The position numbers and the translations under genes were made by a program. Source: Burkholderia sp. BCC0322 (lineage in GTDB: Bacteria; Pseudomonadota; Gammaproteobacteria; Burkholderiales; Burkholderiaceae). From it: 64,000 bases of DNA. The stretch lies in NCBI RefSeq assembly GCF_902833045.1, contig NZ_CADFDU010000018.1, positions 55,411 through 119,410 on the forward strand, written 5' to 3'. Below the pieces are notes generated by a model. It saw nothing but the letters and a program-made list of their open reading frames with translations. It made no database searches and had not been told where the DNA came from. Shown piece by piece: positions 18,326 through 27,286 of this stretch. The stretch's first letter is position 1. Each line of letters starts with the position of its first letter.

Positions 18326-18375
18326 GTTACCGATTGGTCACTACGATCGCAACACGATTGTGACCGATCGGTAAC
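18326..18375. promoter_or_regulatory. TetR operator: paired 16-base elements between the repressor and MFS genes
   Basis: GTTACCGATTGGTCAC (18326-18341) and GTGACCGATCGGTAAC (18360-18375) form an inverted repeat with one mismatch and an 18-base spacer. Each arm is also nearly palindromic by itself around CCGATCGG, so the region can be read as two repressor-dimer sites. Typical for a divergent tetR-transporter pair. Confidence 0.8.
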
Positions 18376-18508
18376 AATGCCGGTCGGATCGACAGACAAA
18401 TGCCAAGCGTCGGCCCGGGTCAGCCGATGCAGCGTGCGGCGGAGGTGGCCTGGCAGGGCGGGCGGCGTGGTGCGCAGGCACGGGAGCCGCCAACTGGAGA
18501 ACGCGAAG

Positions 18509-19792
18509 ATGAACTGGGCGGTGACACGAATCGGCGGGCGCTTCCACTACGGATGGCTCGCGGCGGCGGTGGTATTCCTGATCCTGCTGGCCGCGGCCGG
18601 CACGCGCGCGACGCCGAGCGTGCTGATGGTGCCGCTCGAACGCGAGCTCGGCTGGAGTCGCGCGGCGATTTCGCTGGCGATCTCGGTGAATATCGCGCTG
18701 TACGGACTGACGGGCCCGTTCGCGGCTGCCGCGATGCAGCGCTTCGGGCTGCGCCCGACCATTCTCACCGCGCTCGTGACGATGAGCGCGGGCGTCGCGC
18801 TGTCGTCGATGATGACGCAGAGCTGGCAGATGGTGATGATCTGGGGCGTGATGGTCGGCTGCTCGACGGGCGTCGTTGCGCTGACGCTGTCCGCGACCTT
18901 CGTCACGCGCTGGTTCCACGCGCGGCGCGGCCTCGTGATGGGCGTCCTGACCGCGAGCACGGCCACCGGCCAGCTCGTGTTCCTGCCGATGCTCGCGGCA
19001 ATCGCGCAACGCCATGGCTGGCGGCCGGTCGTGCTGGTCGTTGCAGTCGCAGCCGCGATCGTGATTCCGCTGGTGGCGTTCCTGTTGCCCGAACGGCCGG
19101 CCGACGTGCAGTTGCGCCCGTACGGCGAGCCGGCCGATGCGCCGCCCGTGCCCGAAACGACGAAGGAGAACCCGCTCACGGTCGCGTTCCGTACGCTGCT
19201 GACCGCGAGCCGTTCGCGCGATTTCTGGCTGCTGTTCTTCAGCTTCTTCATCTGCGGCGCAAGCACCAACGGTTACGTCGGCACGCACCTGATCGCGATG
19301 TGCAGCGACTACGGGATGACCGAAGTGCAGGGCGCGTCGCTGCTCGCGGCGATGGGCGTGTTCGACCTGTTCGGCACGACGCTGTCGGGCTGGCTGTCCG
19401 ACCGCTACGACAATCGCGTGCTGCTGTTCTGGTACTACGGCCTGCGCGGTCTGTCGCTGATCTACCTGCCGCACGCGTTCGGGATCGATTTCTTCGGGTT
19501 GCCGCTGTTCGCGATGTTCTACGGGCTCGACTGGATCGCGACCGTGCCGCCGACCGTGCGGCTCGCAACCGACGTGTTCGGCAAGGCCGCGGCGCCGGTC
19601 GTGTTCGGCTGGATCGTCGCGGGCCACCAGCTCGGCGCGGCGTTCGCGGCGCTCGGCGCCGGGCTGTTGCGCGCAAGCCTTGGAACCTACACGATCGCAT
19701 CGATGATCTCGGGCGGGCTGTGCATCATCGGTGCGCTGATCGTGCTGCGGATCAACCGCGGCCCGTCGCGCGCAGCCGCGCAGCCGGCCTGA
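18509..19792 (+). CDS. MFS transporter
   Basis: 427 residues from the ATG at 18509, with GGAGA eight bases upstream. Twelve hydrophobic helices in two halves are separated by a charged central loop (about residues 195-225, PERPADVQLRPYGEP). MFS loop motifs are recognisable (SGWLSDRYDNR in the second half). Resembles the monocarboxylate/oxalate-type MFS group more than the 14-helix drug pumps, but substrate cannot be read from sequence. Control by the divergent TetR repressor is likely from the operator between them. Confidence 0.88.
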   Translation: MNWAVTRIGGRFHYGWLAAAVVFLILLAAAGTRATPSVLMVPLERELGWSRAAISLAISVNIALYGLTGPFAAAAMQRFGLRPTILTALVTMSAGVALSSMMTQSWQMVMIWGVMVGCSTGVVALTLSATFVTRWFHARRGLVMGVLTASTATGQLVFLPMLAAIAQRHGWRPVVLVVAVAAAIVIPLVAFLLPERPADVQLRPYGEPADAPPVPETTKENPLTVAFRTLLTASRSRDFWLLFFSFFICGASTNGYVGTHLIAMCSDYGMTEVQGASLLAAMGVFDLFGTTLSGWLSDRYDNRVLLFWYYGLRGLSLIYLPHAFGIDFFGLPLFAMFYGLDWIATVPPTVRLATDVFGKAAAPVVFGWIVAGHQLGAAFAALGAGLLRASLGTYTIASMISGGLCIIGALIVLRINRGPSRAAAQPA

Positions 19793-19956
19793 GCGCGGCA
19801 ATTCGATGGCCCGGCCGGTCGCGCGGCGGATGGCCGGGCAATGCACGCGCGGAGATTTGCATAGCGCGGGAGGATCAGGCGCGCATCGGCTCAAGCGGGT
19901 ATGCTTGCGGTTCGCAAGGCGTTCGCGCCCCTTCATCGATGTCAGCGAGGAACCGC

Positions 19957-20562
19957 ATGTCCGTCAAACCTGCTCCCACCACTGTTTCGATTCACGACCT
20001 GATCGCGGGCCGCTGGAGCCCGCGCGCGTATTCGGACGAACCCGTCAGCGCCAGTGACCTGCACGCCGTGCTCGAAGCCGCCCGTTGGGCGCCGTCCGCC
20101 TACAACGCGCAGCCGTGGCGCTTCATCGTATTCGACCGCACGCAGGACGAAGACGCATTCAAACGCGCGTTTGCGACGCTGGTGCCGTTCAACCAGGGCT
20201 GGAATGCCCCCGCGCCGGTGCTGATCGCGGTCACCGCGCACACGCTCACGCCGAAGGGTGAGCCGGCTCCCACCGCGCTGTACGACGCGGGCGCCGCCGC
20301 GATGTCGCTGGTGCTGCAGGCGCACGCGCTGGGCCTGGCCGCCCACCAGATGAGCGGCTTCGACGCGAAGGCGTTCCGCGATGCGTTCGCGATTCCGGCC
20401 GACGTCGCGATTCCGTCGATCATCTCGCTCGGTCACTACGGCAACGTCGACAAGCTCGATCCGGTGCTGCGCGATCGCGAGAAGGCGCCGCGCACGCGCC
20501 ATGCGATCGGCGAGGTCGTCTATGCGGGTGCGTGGAAGAAAGGTTTCGACGCGGCCGCGTGA
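19957..20562 (+). CDS. Nitroreductase-family FMN oxidoreductase
   Basis: 201 residues from the ATG at 19957, preceded by AGCGAGG. The N-terminal RWSPRAYSDEPVS and the ARWAPSAYNAQPWRF stretch are the FMN-binding signature of the nitroreductase fold; a GLAAHQMSGF segment follows. These enzymes reduce nitro groups, quinones or flavin with NAD(P)H as homodimers in the cytosol. No nearby gene defines a substrate. Confidence 0.9.
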   Translation: MSVKPAPTTVSIHDLIAGRWSPRAYSDEPVSASDLHAVLEAARWAPSAYNAQPWRFIVFDRTQDEDAFKRAFATLVPFNQGWNAPAPVLIAVTAHTLTPKGEPAPTALYDAGAAAMSLVLQAHALGLAAHQMSGFDAKAFRDAFAIPADVAIPSIISLGHYGNVDKLDPVLRDREKAPRTRHAIGEVVYAGAWKKGFDAAA

Positions 20563-20686
20563 CCCGTCAGGCGGGCGGGTTGCATCGCGCATCCCGCCCG
20601 CAGGTTTCCCCCGCGCGCCAGGGTGCGCGCCGTTGCCACCGAGGCCCGCTGCGCGGCCCTGGTGGCTGGCCCCGGTTGTGATCCCG

Positions 20687-20709
20687 CGGGCTTCATGTTA
20701 AAAAGCCCG
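20687..20709 (+). terminator. Possible terminator between the nitroreductase and Hsp70-like genes
   Basis: CGGGCTT, nine-base loop, AAGCCCG (20687-20709), followed by a T-rich but broken tract. Weak. Confidence 0.35.
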
Positions 20710-20750
20710 TCCTTTCCGTTTTCGCGCCGGCCCTGCTGCGGCAACTTCCC

Positions 20751-22001
20751 ATGACTTACTGCGCGATCGATTTCGGCACGTCCAATTCCGCCGTGGCGCT
20801 GCCCGACGGCGATGGCATGCGCCTCGCGCCCGTCGAGGGCGACCACCTGACGCTGCCCACCGCGATCTTCTTCAACAACGACGAAGAGACGGTCGAATAC
20901 GGCCGTGCGGCGCTGGCTTCCTACATCGACGGTTTCGACGGCCGGCTGATGCGCTCGATGAAGAGCATCCTCGGCTCGCCGCTCGCGGAAACGACGACCG
21001 ATCTCGGCGACGGCAGCGCGATCGCGTACACCGAAATCATCGCGCGCTTCCTGACGCACCTGAAGCGCAAGGCCGAAGCCCGCGCGGGTGCGCCGATCGG
21101 CCGTGCGGTGCTTGGCCGGCCGGTGTTCTTCGTCGACGACGATCCGCGTGCCGACCGCCTCGCCCAGGATCAACTCGAGGCCGCTGCACGATCGGTCGGC
21201 TTCATGGACGTGCAATTCCAGTACGAACCGATCGCGGCCGCGTTCGACTACGAGTCGCGCCAGCAGGCGGAGCGCCTCGTGCTCGTCGCCGACATCGGCG
21301 GCGGCACGTCCGACTTCTCGCTGGTGCGCGTCGGGCCCGAACGGATGGTGCGGCTCGAGCGCAAGGATGACGTGCTGGCCCACCACGGCGTGCACGTCGC
21401 GGGCACCGACTACGACCGGCGTGTCGAACTGGCGGCGATCCTGCCCGCATTCGGCTACCGTTCGCTCGACCCCGAAGGGCGCGAGCTGCCGAACAAGATC
21501 TACTTCGATCTCGCGACCTGGCACCTGATCAACACCGTCTACACGCCAAAGCGGCTCGGCGAGTTGAAGCTGATGAAGCACCTGTACCGGGAGGTACAGC
21601 AGTACGACCGGCTCACGAGCGTGGTCGAGCAGCGGCTCGGGCATGCGCTGATGGCGCGTGCGGAAGAAGCGAAGATCGGCGTCGCGGCGGGCGGGGAGAC
21701 GATGATCGACCTGAACGACGTGGAAGAGGATCTGCAGATCGCGTTCGATGCCGACCGGCTCGTCGATGCGAGCCGCGACGACACCGCACGCATAGTCGAC
21801 GCCGCGCGCGAGACGGTGCGGCTTGCGGGCGTTGCGCCACGCGATGTCGGCGCGCTGTATTTCACCGGTGGCTCGACGGGGCTCGCGTTCCTGTCGGGCG
21901 CGCTGGCGGGTGCGTTCCCGGATGCGCAACCGGTGTTCGGCGACCGCCTCGCGAGTGTCGCGACGGGCCTCGGCATTCACGCGCAGCGATTGTTCGGTTG
22001 A
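20751..22001 (+). CDS. yegD: YegD-type Hsp70 family protein
   Basis: 416 residues: an actin/Hsp70 ATPase domain only. The phosphate-1 motif (AIDFGTSNSAVAL) is at the N terminus, phosphate-2 (VADIGGGTSDFSLVRV) near the middle, and an adenosine-type motif (YFTGGSTGLAFL) close to the end. There is no DnaK-like substrate-binding domain, which matches YegD-type proteins of about 420-450 residues. Presumed chaperone-related ATPase; client unknown. Stands alone, followed by the convergent cold-shock gene and a shared terminator. Confidence 0.9.
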   Translation: MTYCAIDFGTSNSAVALPDGDGMRLAPVEGDHLTLPTAIFFNNDEETVEYGRAALASYIDGFDGRLMRSMKSILGSPLAETTTDLGDGSAIAYTEIIARFLTHLKRKAEARAGAPIGRAVLGRPVFFVDDDPRADRLAQDQLEAAARSVGFMDVQFQYEPIAAAFDYESRQQAERLVLVADIGGGTSDFSLVRVGPERMVRLERKDDVLAHHGVHVAGTDYDRRVELAAILPAFGYRSLDPEGRELPNKIYFDLATWHLINTVYTPKRLGELKLMKHLYREVQQYDRLTSVVEQRLGHALMARAEEAKIGVAAGGETMIDLNDVEEDLQIAFDADRLVDASRDDTARIVDAARETVRLAGVAPRDVGALYFTGGSTGLAFLSGALAGAFPDAQPVFGDRLASVATGLGIHAQRLFG

Positions 22002-22049
22002 ATGCGGGCGGCTGAGCGGCCGCCATGCCGGGCAACCGGCGCCGAAAAA

Positions 22050-22080
22050 CAAAAAGCCCCGCCGAAGCGGGGCTTTTTTT
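22050..22080. terminator. Bidirectional terminator between the Hsp70-like and cold-shock genes
   Basis: AGCCCCGC-CGAA-GCGGGGCT (22055-22074) flanked by an A run on the left and TTTTTT on the right (to 22080), so it can stop both convergent transcripts. Confidence 0.85.
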
Positions 22081-22100
22081 CACGAATTATCGCGCCAAGC

Positions 22101-22304
22101 TTAGACCGGACGGATGTTCGCAGCTTGCAGACCCTTCGGGCCCGTCTTCACTTCGAATTCAACCTTCTGGTTTTCTTGCAGCGTCTTGAAGCCTTCGACG
22201 CGGATTTCCGAGAAGTGCGCGAACAGATCGTCGCCGCCGCCTTCCGGGGTGATGAAGCCGAAGCCCTTTGCGTCATTGAACCACTTGACGGTACCGGTTG
22301 CCAT
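22101..22304 (-). CDS. Cold-shock protein (CspA family)
   Basis: 67 residues, the standard length. RNP1 (KGFGFITP) and RNP2 (DLFAHFSEI) motifs are intact. Binds single-stranded nucleic acid and melts mRNA structure, in the cytosol. A strong sigma70-type promoter 150 bases upstream predicts a mRNA leader of roughly 140 bases, as in temperature-sensing csp messages. Which paralogue it is cannot be told. Confidence 0.96.
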   Translation of the reverse strand: MATGTVKWFNDAKGFGFITPEGGGDDLFAHFSEIRVEGFKTLQENQKVEFEVKTGPKGLQAANIRPV

Positions 22305-22445
22305 GTTACTTGTTCCTAAAAAGATAAAACGGGGCCGAAGCCCATGGGGTGCGGAAAATCAAGGAAGGGGTAATAGGACCAACCGGAGTACCGTTGATGG
22401 GCGAACTACGAAAGAACCAATTCACTCGCCACTTGAAATCCTGCG
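22305..22445 (-). promoter_or_regulatory. Long A/T-rich 5' leader of the cold-shock mRNA
   Basis: The segment between the predicted start site and the ATG is A/T-rich compared with its surroundings and holds no gene. Long leaders that refold with temperature are characteristic of cspA-type messages; that function here is inferred. The remaining 22481-22724 part of this 420-base gap carries only the upstream region of the permease gene. Confidence 0.5.
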
Positions 22446-22451
22446 AAGTTC

Positions 22452-22480
22452 TTTATACGGCTTATTAATCGCGTGGTCAA
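22452..22480 (-). promoter_or_regulatory. Strong sigma70-type promoter of the cold-shock gene
   Basis: On the minus strand TTGACC (22480-22475), an exact 17-base spacer and TATAAA (22457-22452). Transcription should begin near 22445, giving a leader of about 140 bases before the ATG at 22304. Confidence 0.75.
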
Positions 22481-22724
22481 CCGTATTTCCATGGACTCAG
22501 GGTTATTGCGGATATCAGGTTTACAAAGCTTGCAAACGACGCGAATTTTTTGTAGGGGTCGAACAATTTTGGCGCCACGTTTCAGGTGCAACCGTTAAAC
22601 TACGCGCCGCGCGGCCGGGTTGCCCTGATCGGGTGGCTCGCCCCCCCAAAATTGCGTGCGCGTTGCTGTCCGAGCCGATCCCGGACAGCGAGCCGACCAT
22701 GCTTTTTGAGACATAGGAGAGGAT

Positions 22725-24323
22725 GTGAAGAGTTCTATTCAACGGAACATCGGCCCGTTTGCATTGATGCTGACGGGGCTGGGTTCGATTATCGGCTCGG
22801 GCTGGCTGTTCGGCGCCTGGAAGGCCGCAAAGATTGCCGGTCCGGCGGCGATCTGCGCGTGGATCATCGGCGCTGTCGTGATTCTCGCCATTGCACTGAC
22901 GTATGCGGAGCTGGGTGCGATGTTCCCCGAGTCGGGCGGCATGGTGCGCTACGCACGCTACTCGCACGGTTCGCTGGTCGGTTTTATCAGTGCGTGGGCG
23001 AACTGGATCGCGATCGTATCCGTGATTCCGATCGAAGCCGAAGCGTCGATCCAGTACATGAGCACGTGGCCGTATCCGTGGGCGCATGCGCTGTTCGTGA
23101 ACGGAGAGCTGACGACACCCGGCCTGCTGCTGTCGGCCGTGCTGGTCGTCATCTACTTCATGCTGAACTACTGGGGCGTGAAGGCGTTTGCCCGTGCGAA
23201 CACCGCGATCACGATCTTCAAGTTCCTGATCCCCGGCCTCACGATCCTCGGCCTGATGCTGACGAGCTACCATCCGGAAAACCTCGGCACCGCGTCGAAT
23301 GCAAGCTTTGCACCGTACGGCTGGTCGGCCGTGCTGACCGCGGTCGCGACGAGCGGTATCGTGTTCGCGTTCAACGGCTTCCAGAGTCCGGTGAACCTTG
23401 CGGGCGAAGCGCGCAACCCGTCGCGCAGCGTGCCGTTCGCGGTGATCACGTCGATCCTGATCGCGCTCGTGATCTACGTGCTGCTGCAGATGGCGTACAT
23501 CGGCTCGGTGAATCCGGCCGACGTCGCGCAGGGCTGGTCGCACTTCAACTTCAAGTCGCCGTTCGCCGAACTGGCGATCGCGCTGAACCTGAACTGGCTC
23601 GCGATCCTGCTGTACGTCGACGCATTCGTCAGCCCGAGCGGCACCGGTACGACGTACATGGCAACGACCACCCGCATGATCTATGCGATGGAGCGCAACA
23701 ACACGATGCCGAAGATGTTCGGCAACGTGCACCCGCTCTACGGCGTGCCGCGCCAGGCGATGTGGTTCAACCTGCTGGTCTCGTTCATCTTCCTGTTCTT
23801 CTTCCGCGGCTGGAGCTCGCTCGCGGCGGTGATTTCGGTGGCGACGGTGATTTCGTACCTGACCGGCCCGATCAGCCTGATGGCGCTGCGCCGTGCGGCG
23901 ACCGACATCGAGCGTCCGCTGTCGATTCCGCTGATGAAGCTGATCGCCCCGTTCGCATTCGTCTGCGCGTCGCTGATCCTGTACTGGGCGAAGTGGCCGC
24001 TGACGGGCGAGATCATCCTGCTGATGATCGTCGCGCTGCCGGTGTACTTCTACTTCCAGGCGAAGTCGGGCTGGACCGGCTGGGGTGACGACCTGAAGGC
24101 CGCATGGTGGCTGGTCGCTTACCTGCCGACGATGGCCGTGCTGTCGCTGATCGGCAGCAAGGAGTTCGGCGGCCACGGCGTGCTGCCGTACGGCTGGGAC
24201 ATGCTGATCGTCGCAGGCATTTCGCTGGTGTTCTACTTCTGGGGTGTGAATACCGGCTACCGGACCAAGTATCTCGACGAGCGTGAATCGCACGACGAGA
24301 TCCTCGAAGGGGTCGGTGCCTGA
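22725..24323 (+). CDS. APC-superfamily amino acid permease
   Basis: 532 residues from a GTG at 22725, chosen because AGGAGAGG lies immediately upstream and the protein begins with the helix-1 signature (LTGLGSIIGSGWLFGAWKAA). Twelve or more membrane helices follow; the conserved unwound helix-1 Gly motif and the helix-6 FAFNGFQSPVNLAGE stretch identify the APC fold. Substrate unknown: the second half (RMIYAMERNNTMP) is typical of broad amino-acid exchangers. Ends just before a strong terminator, so monocistronic. Confidence 0.88.
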   Translation: MKSSIQRNIGPFALMLTGLGSIIGSGWLFGAWKAAKIAGPAAICAWIIGAVVILAIALTYAELGAMFPESGGMVRYARYSHGSLVGFISAWANWIAIVSVIPIEAEASIQYMSTWPYPWAHALFVNGELTTPGLLLSAVLVVIYFMLNYWGVKAFARANTAITIFKFLIPGLTILGLMLTSYHPENLGTASNASFAPYGWSAVLTAVATSGIVFAFNGFQSPVNLAGEARNPSRSVPFAVITSILIALVIYVLLQMAYIGSVNPADVAQGWSHFNFKSPFAELAIALNLNWLAILLYVDAFVSPSGTGTTYMATTTRMIYAMERNNTMPKMFGNVHPLYGVPRQAMWFNLLVSFIFLFFFRGWSSLAAVISVATVISYLTGPISLMALRRAATDIERPLSIPLMKLIAPFAFVCASLILYWAKWPLTGEIILLMIVALPVYFYFQAKSGWTGWGDDLKAAWWLVAYLPTMAVLSLIGSKEFGGHGVLPYGWDMLIVAGISLVFYFWGVNTGYRTKYLDERESHDEILEGVGA

Positions 24324-24366
24324 CGCGTGACCTGCCGCCGGATTCGGCGGCGGCAGCAAGCAGCGG

Positions 24367-24405
24367 AAAAAAGCCCGCCCGAGCGATGCTCGGGCGGGCT
24401 TTTTG
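24367..24405 (+). terminator. Strong intrinsic terminator after the APC permease
   Basis: 13-base stem AGCCCGCCCGAGC / GCTCGGGCGGGCT with a GAT loop (24372-24400), flanked by AAAAA and TTTTT. Probably works in both directions, also serving the convergent dioxygenase gene. Confidence 0.9.
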
Positions 24406-24434
24406 TTGGGCGGTCGGCGCTTGCCGTGCGCCGC

Positions 24435-25226
24435 TCAGGCGGCCGTGCTGGCGAACACGTAGTTCGTCATCGCGAGCACCCGCTGGTAAGTGCCGAGCGA
24501 CTGGATGCCGAGCTGGTAGTCGTCGTCCGCCGCGCCGAGCGCCGCGAACACCGGCAGCAGATGCTCGTCGGTCGGATGCATCAACGCTGCATGCGGTGCC
24601 TGCCGGCGGTAGTCGAGCAGCGCGTCGACATCGCGCGCGGCCAGTTTCGCCTCGAACCAGTCGGTGAATGCCGTGACGCGCGGGTCCGCATCCTCGGGGG
24701 CCGCACTGAAATCGGCGGCGCGCAGGTTGTGCGTGATCTGGCCCGAGCCGATCACCATCACGCCTTCGTCGCGCAGCGGTCGCAGCGCGCGGCCGAGCGC
24801 AAAGTGGTGGGCGGCATCCGCGCGCGGCTGGATCGACAACTGCGCCACCGGCACGTCGGCTTCCGGGAAGATCAGCAGCATCGGCACCCACGCACCGTGG
24901 TCGAGGCCGTGCTCGGTCGTCGCGGTCTCGATGCCGGCCGCATTCAGCAGCTCGGCCGCGCGCTTGGCGACGTCGGGCGCGCCGGGCGCCGGGTAGCGGA
25001 TGTCGTACAGCGCCTGCGGAAAGCCGTAGAAATCGTGGATCGTTTCCGGATGCGCGGCGATGCTGGCGACGGGGCGCTGCGTGCCCCAGTGCGCGGACAG
25101 CATCAGCACCGCGCGCGGGCGTGGCAATTCGGCCGCAAGGTGCGTGAATGCGCCGGACGGCAGCGTCGGGTCGATCGGCAGCGTCGGGGCGCCGTGGGAC
25201 AGGTAGAGCGAAGGCAAGCGGTTCAT
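24435..25226 (-). CDS. DODA-type extradiol aromatic ring-opening dioxygenase (YgiD-like)
   Basis: 263 residues from the ATG at 25226 (MNRLPSLYLSHGAP); the in-frame extension upstream is A/T-rich intergenic sequence. Metal-site histidines are visible in YLSHGAP, SAHWGTQ and HGLDHGAWVP, and GSGQITHNL is also conserved. The family (class III extradiol enzymes, zinc or iron) includes 4,5-DOPA dioxygenase YgiD. The in vivo substrate is unknown. Not obviously part of the ubiX operon: 211 bases separate the two. Confidence 0.88.
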   Translation of the reverse strand: MNRLPSLYLSHGAPTLPIDPTLPSGAFTHLAAELPRPRAVLMLSAHWGTQRPVASIAAHPETIHDFYGFPQALYDIRYPAPGAPDVAKRAAELLNAAGIETATTEHGLDHGAWVPMLLIFPEADVPVAQLSIQPRADAAHHFALGRALRPLRDEGVMVIGSGQITHNLRAADFSAAPEDADPRVTAFTDWFEAKLAARDVDALLDYRRQAPHAALMHPTDEHLLPVFAALGAADDDYQLGIQSLGTYQRVLAMTNYVFASTAA

Positions 25227-25437
25227 GGTGGTGGCCTGCAAAGGGATTTGCCTGTGACTATAGGCGTGCACCGGGTATTGATAAATCCGCGATCTGGAAT
25301 TTGATTGGCGCTTGATTGTTGATAATGCGGGCGACGTCGTGCGTTCCACGGCAGGTGGGCGCCGTATTCGTGAAATCGGGTGATTTTCCGTTGAAATCGG
25401 CGAGGATGCGCGAAGATCGGATCTGTGGGGTGCGCGC

Positions 25438-26034
25438 TTACTGAGCGTGCCGGATGCCGGCCCACGGCGTCGTCAGCGGTGCGCTGAGCGCGAACAGGTC
25501 GAGCACGCGCGTGACGGTCTGGTCGACGAGTTCCTCGATCGTCTTCGGCATCGCGTAGAACGCGGGCAGCGGCGGGAAGACGATGCCGCCCATTTCGGTG
25601 ACGGCCGTCATGTTGCGCAGATGCGCGAGGTTGAACGGCGTTTCACGCACCATCAGCACGAGGCGGCGGCGTTCCTTCAACGTGACGTCGGCGGCGCGCG
25701 TGATCAGGTTGTCGGATAGTCCGTGCGCGACGCTCGCGAGCGTCTTCATCGAGCAGGGCGCGATCACCATTCCGTCGGTCGCGAACGACCCCGATGCGAT
25801 CGTCGCGCCGACGTCGCGCACCGAATGCACGACGTCCGCACGGCTTTCGACATCGGCCTTCGACAGCTTCAGTTCGTGCTGGATGTTGAGCCAGCCGGCG
25901 TTCGAAATCAGCAGGTGCGTTTCGACGCCGCCGGCGGCGCGCAGCAGCTCGAGCAGCCGTACGCCGTAGACCGCGCCGGTGGCGCCGGTGATCGCGACGA
26001 TCAGCCGGCGTGGCGGCGCGCTGGGAGATGCCAT
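25438..26034 (-). CDS. ubiX: Flavin prenyltransferase UbiX
   Basis: 198 residues from the ATG at 26034. The FMN-binding start (IVAITGATGAVYGVRLLELL) and IAPCSMKTLASVAHG are diagnostic. UbiX attaches dimethylallyl phosphate to FMN, making the prenyl-FMN cofactor of UbiD decarboxylases, needed for ubiquinone synthesis. It follows grxD by 23 bases on the minus strand, with a run of seven G in the gap (26041-26047). Confidence 0.95.
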   Translation of the reverse strand: MASPSAPPRRLIVAITGATGAVYGVRLLELLRAAGGVETHLLISNAGWLNIQHELKLSKADVESRADVVHSVRDVGATIASGSFATDGMVIAPCSMKTLASVAHGLSDNLITRAADVTLKERRRLVLMVRETPFNLAHLRNMTAVTEMGGIVFPPLPAFYAMPKTIEELVDQTVTRVLDLFALSAPLTTPWAGIRHAQ

Positions 26035-26057
26035 CGAAAGGGGGGGGGCGACGCGTA

Positions 26058-26369
26058 TTACGCGGCGGCGAACAGTTGCTGCAGCTCGCCCGACTGGTAC
26101 ATCTCCATCATGATGTCCGAACCGCCGATGAATTCGCCCTTCACGTAGAGCTGCGGGATGGTCGGCCAGTTCGAGAAGGCCTTGATGCCTTGGCGGATCT
26201 CGTCGTCTTCGAGGACGTTGACCGTCTTGAACTGGTCGACGCCGCAGGCCTTCAGCACCTGGACGGCGCGGCCCGAAAAGCCGCACATCGGGAATTGCGC
26301 GTTGCCCTTCATGAAGAGCACGACCTGGTTTTCGTCGACGATTTGCTTGATACGTTGTTGGGTGTCCAT
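26058..26369 (-). CDS. grxD: Monothiol glutaredoxin, Grx4 family
   Basis: 103 residues, the usual length. Single-cysteine active site in the CGFS motif ([10 protein letters not shown]) and the glutathione/partner motif [20 protein letters not shown] glutaredoxins carry and deliver Fe-S clusters, often with BolA. Lies between prmC (upstream) and ubiX (downstream) on the minus strand, consistent with a single transcript prfA-prmC-grxD-ubiX. Confidence 0.96.
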   Translation of the reverse strand: MDTQQRIKQIVDENQVVLFMKGNAQFPMCGFSGRAVQVLKACGVDQFKTVNVLEDDEIRQGIKAFSNWPTIPQLYVKGEFIGGSDIMMEMYQSGELQQLFAAA

Positions 26370-26436
26370 GACTGACCTTGCTTTAGCGGGGCGGTAGATC
26401 GAAATGATAGCGGATTTCAACCGGGCGGGCCGGGCA

Positions 26437-27279
26437 TCAGCCCGGCAGGCGGCCGCCTGTCGTGCGTTCGATGGCGGCCAGATCGGCGAGCGATTCGACT
26501 GCGACGAAGCCGTGCGCTGCGAGCACCGCGCGCACGGCCTCGGCCTGGTCGTAGCCATGCTCGATCCAGAGCGTGCCGCCCGGCTTCAGGTGGGGGCTGG
26601 CGCCGGCGACGATCGTGCGGATCGCGCTGAGACCGTCGGCATCGTCGGTGAGTGCGCCGCGCGGCTCGAAACGCAGGTCGCCTTGCTCGAGATGCGGATC
26701 GTGCTGCGCGATGTACGGCGGGTTGCTGACGATCGTGTCGAATGCGAGCGCCGGATCGAGCGCCGCGTACCAGTCGCTCTCCAGCCAGTGCAGCGGGCCG
26801 CCGGGACGGTGCGCGTCGAGCAGCTTGCCGGCGTTGCGTTGCGCGACCGCGAGTGCAGCCGGCGAACGGTCGAGCGCCCACACGCGCGCATCGGGGCGCT
26901 CGGCGGCGATCGATACGGCGATCGCGCCGCTGCCCGTGCCGAGATCGAGCACGGCCGGATGCGACAGCCCGTCGATCGCATCGAGTGCGGCTTCGACGAG
27001 CAGTTCGGTTTCAGGGCGCGGGATCAGCACGTCGGGCGTCACGTCGAACGCCCGGCCGAAGAATTCGCGCATCCCGACGAGCTGCGCGACGGGCTCGCCG
27101 GCCACGCGGCGTACCTCGAGCGCGCGGTAGCGTTCGACCGCGGCCGAGTCGAGCGGCGCGTCGTCGCGCGTGATCAGTTGCGTGCGCGTCCAGCCGAGCG
27201 CGTGCGCGAGCAGCACGCGCGCATCGACCGCATCGAGCGGCGACGCGCGCAGCAGTTCGCGGACGGTGGTGTCGGGCAT
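26437..27279 (-). CDS. prmC: Release-factor glutamine N5-methyltransferase PrmC
   Basis: 280 residues from the ATG at 27279 ([10 protein letters not shown]), 7 bases after the prfA stop; an ATG at 27297 would overlap prfA. N-terminal helical RF-binding domain, motif [18 protein letters not shown], and the catalytic NPPY ([10 protein letters not shown]). Methylates the Gln of the GGQ loop of RF1/RF2. Gene order prfA-prmC is widely conserved. Confidence 0.96.
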   Translation of the reverse strand: MPDTTVRELLRASPLDAVDARVLLAHALGWTRTQLITRDDAPLDSAAVERYRALEVRRVAGEPVAQLVGMREFFGRAFDVTPDVLIPRPETELLVEAALDAIDGLSHPAVLDLGTGSGAIAVSIAAERPDARVWALDRSPAALAVAQRNAGKLLDAHRPGGPLHWLESDWYAALDPALAFDTIVSNPPYIAQHDPHLEQGDLRFEPRGALTDDADGLSAIRTIVAGASPHLKPGGTLWIEHGYDQAEAVRAVLAAHGFVAVESLADLAAIERTTGGRLPG

Positions 27280-27286
27280 CGCGGCC

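Noticed and set aside
22406-22591. 61-codon minus-strand frame upstream of the cold-shock gene, with a CxxC pair
   Set aside because: It spans the promoter and 5' leader of the cold-shock gene; no ribosome-binding site and no recognisable family.
26041-26047. Run of seven G between grxD and ubiX as a phase-variation tract
   Set aside because: It lies in the intergenic gap, outside both reading frames as called, and is short; a slippage switch is not supported.
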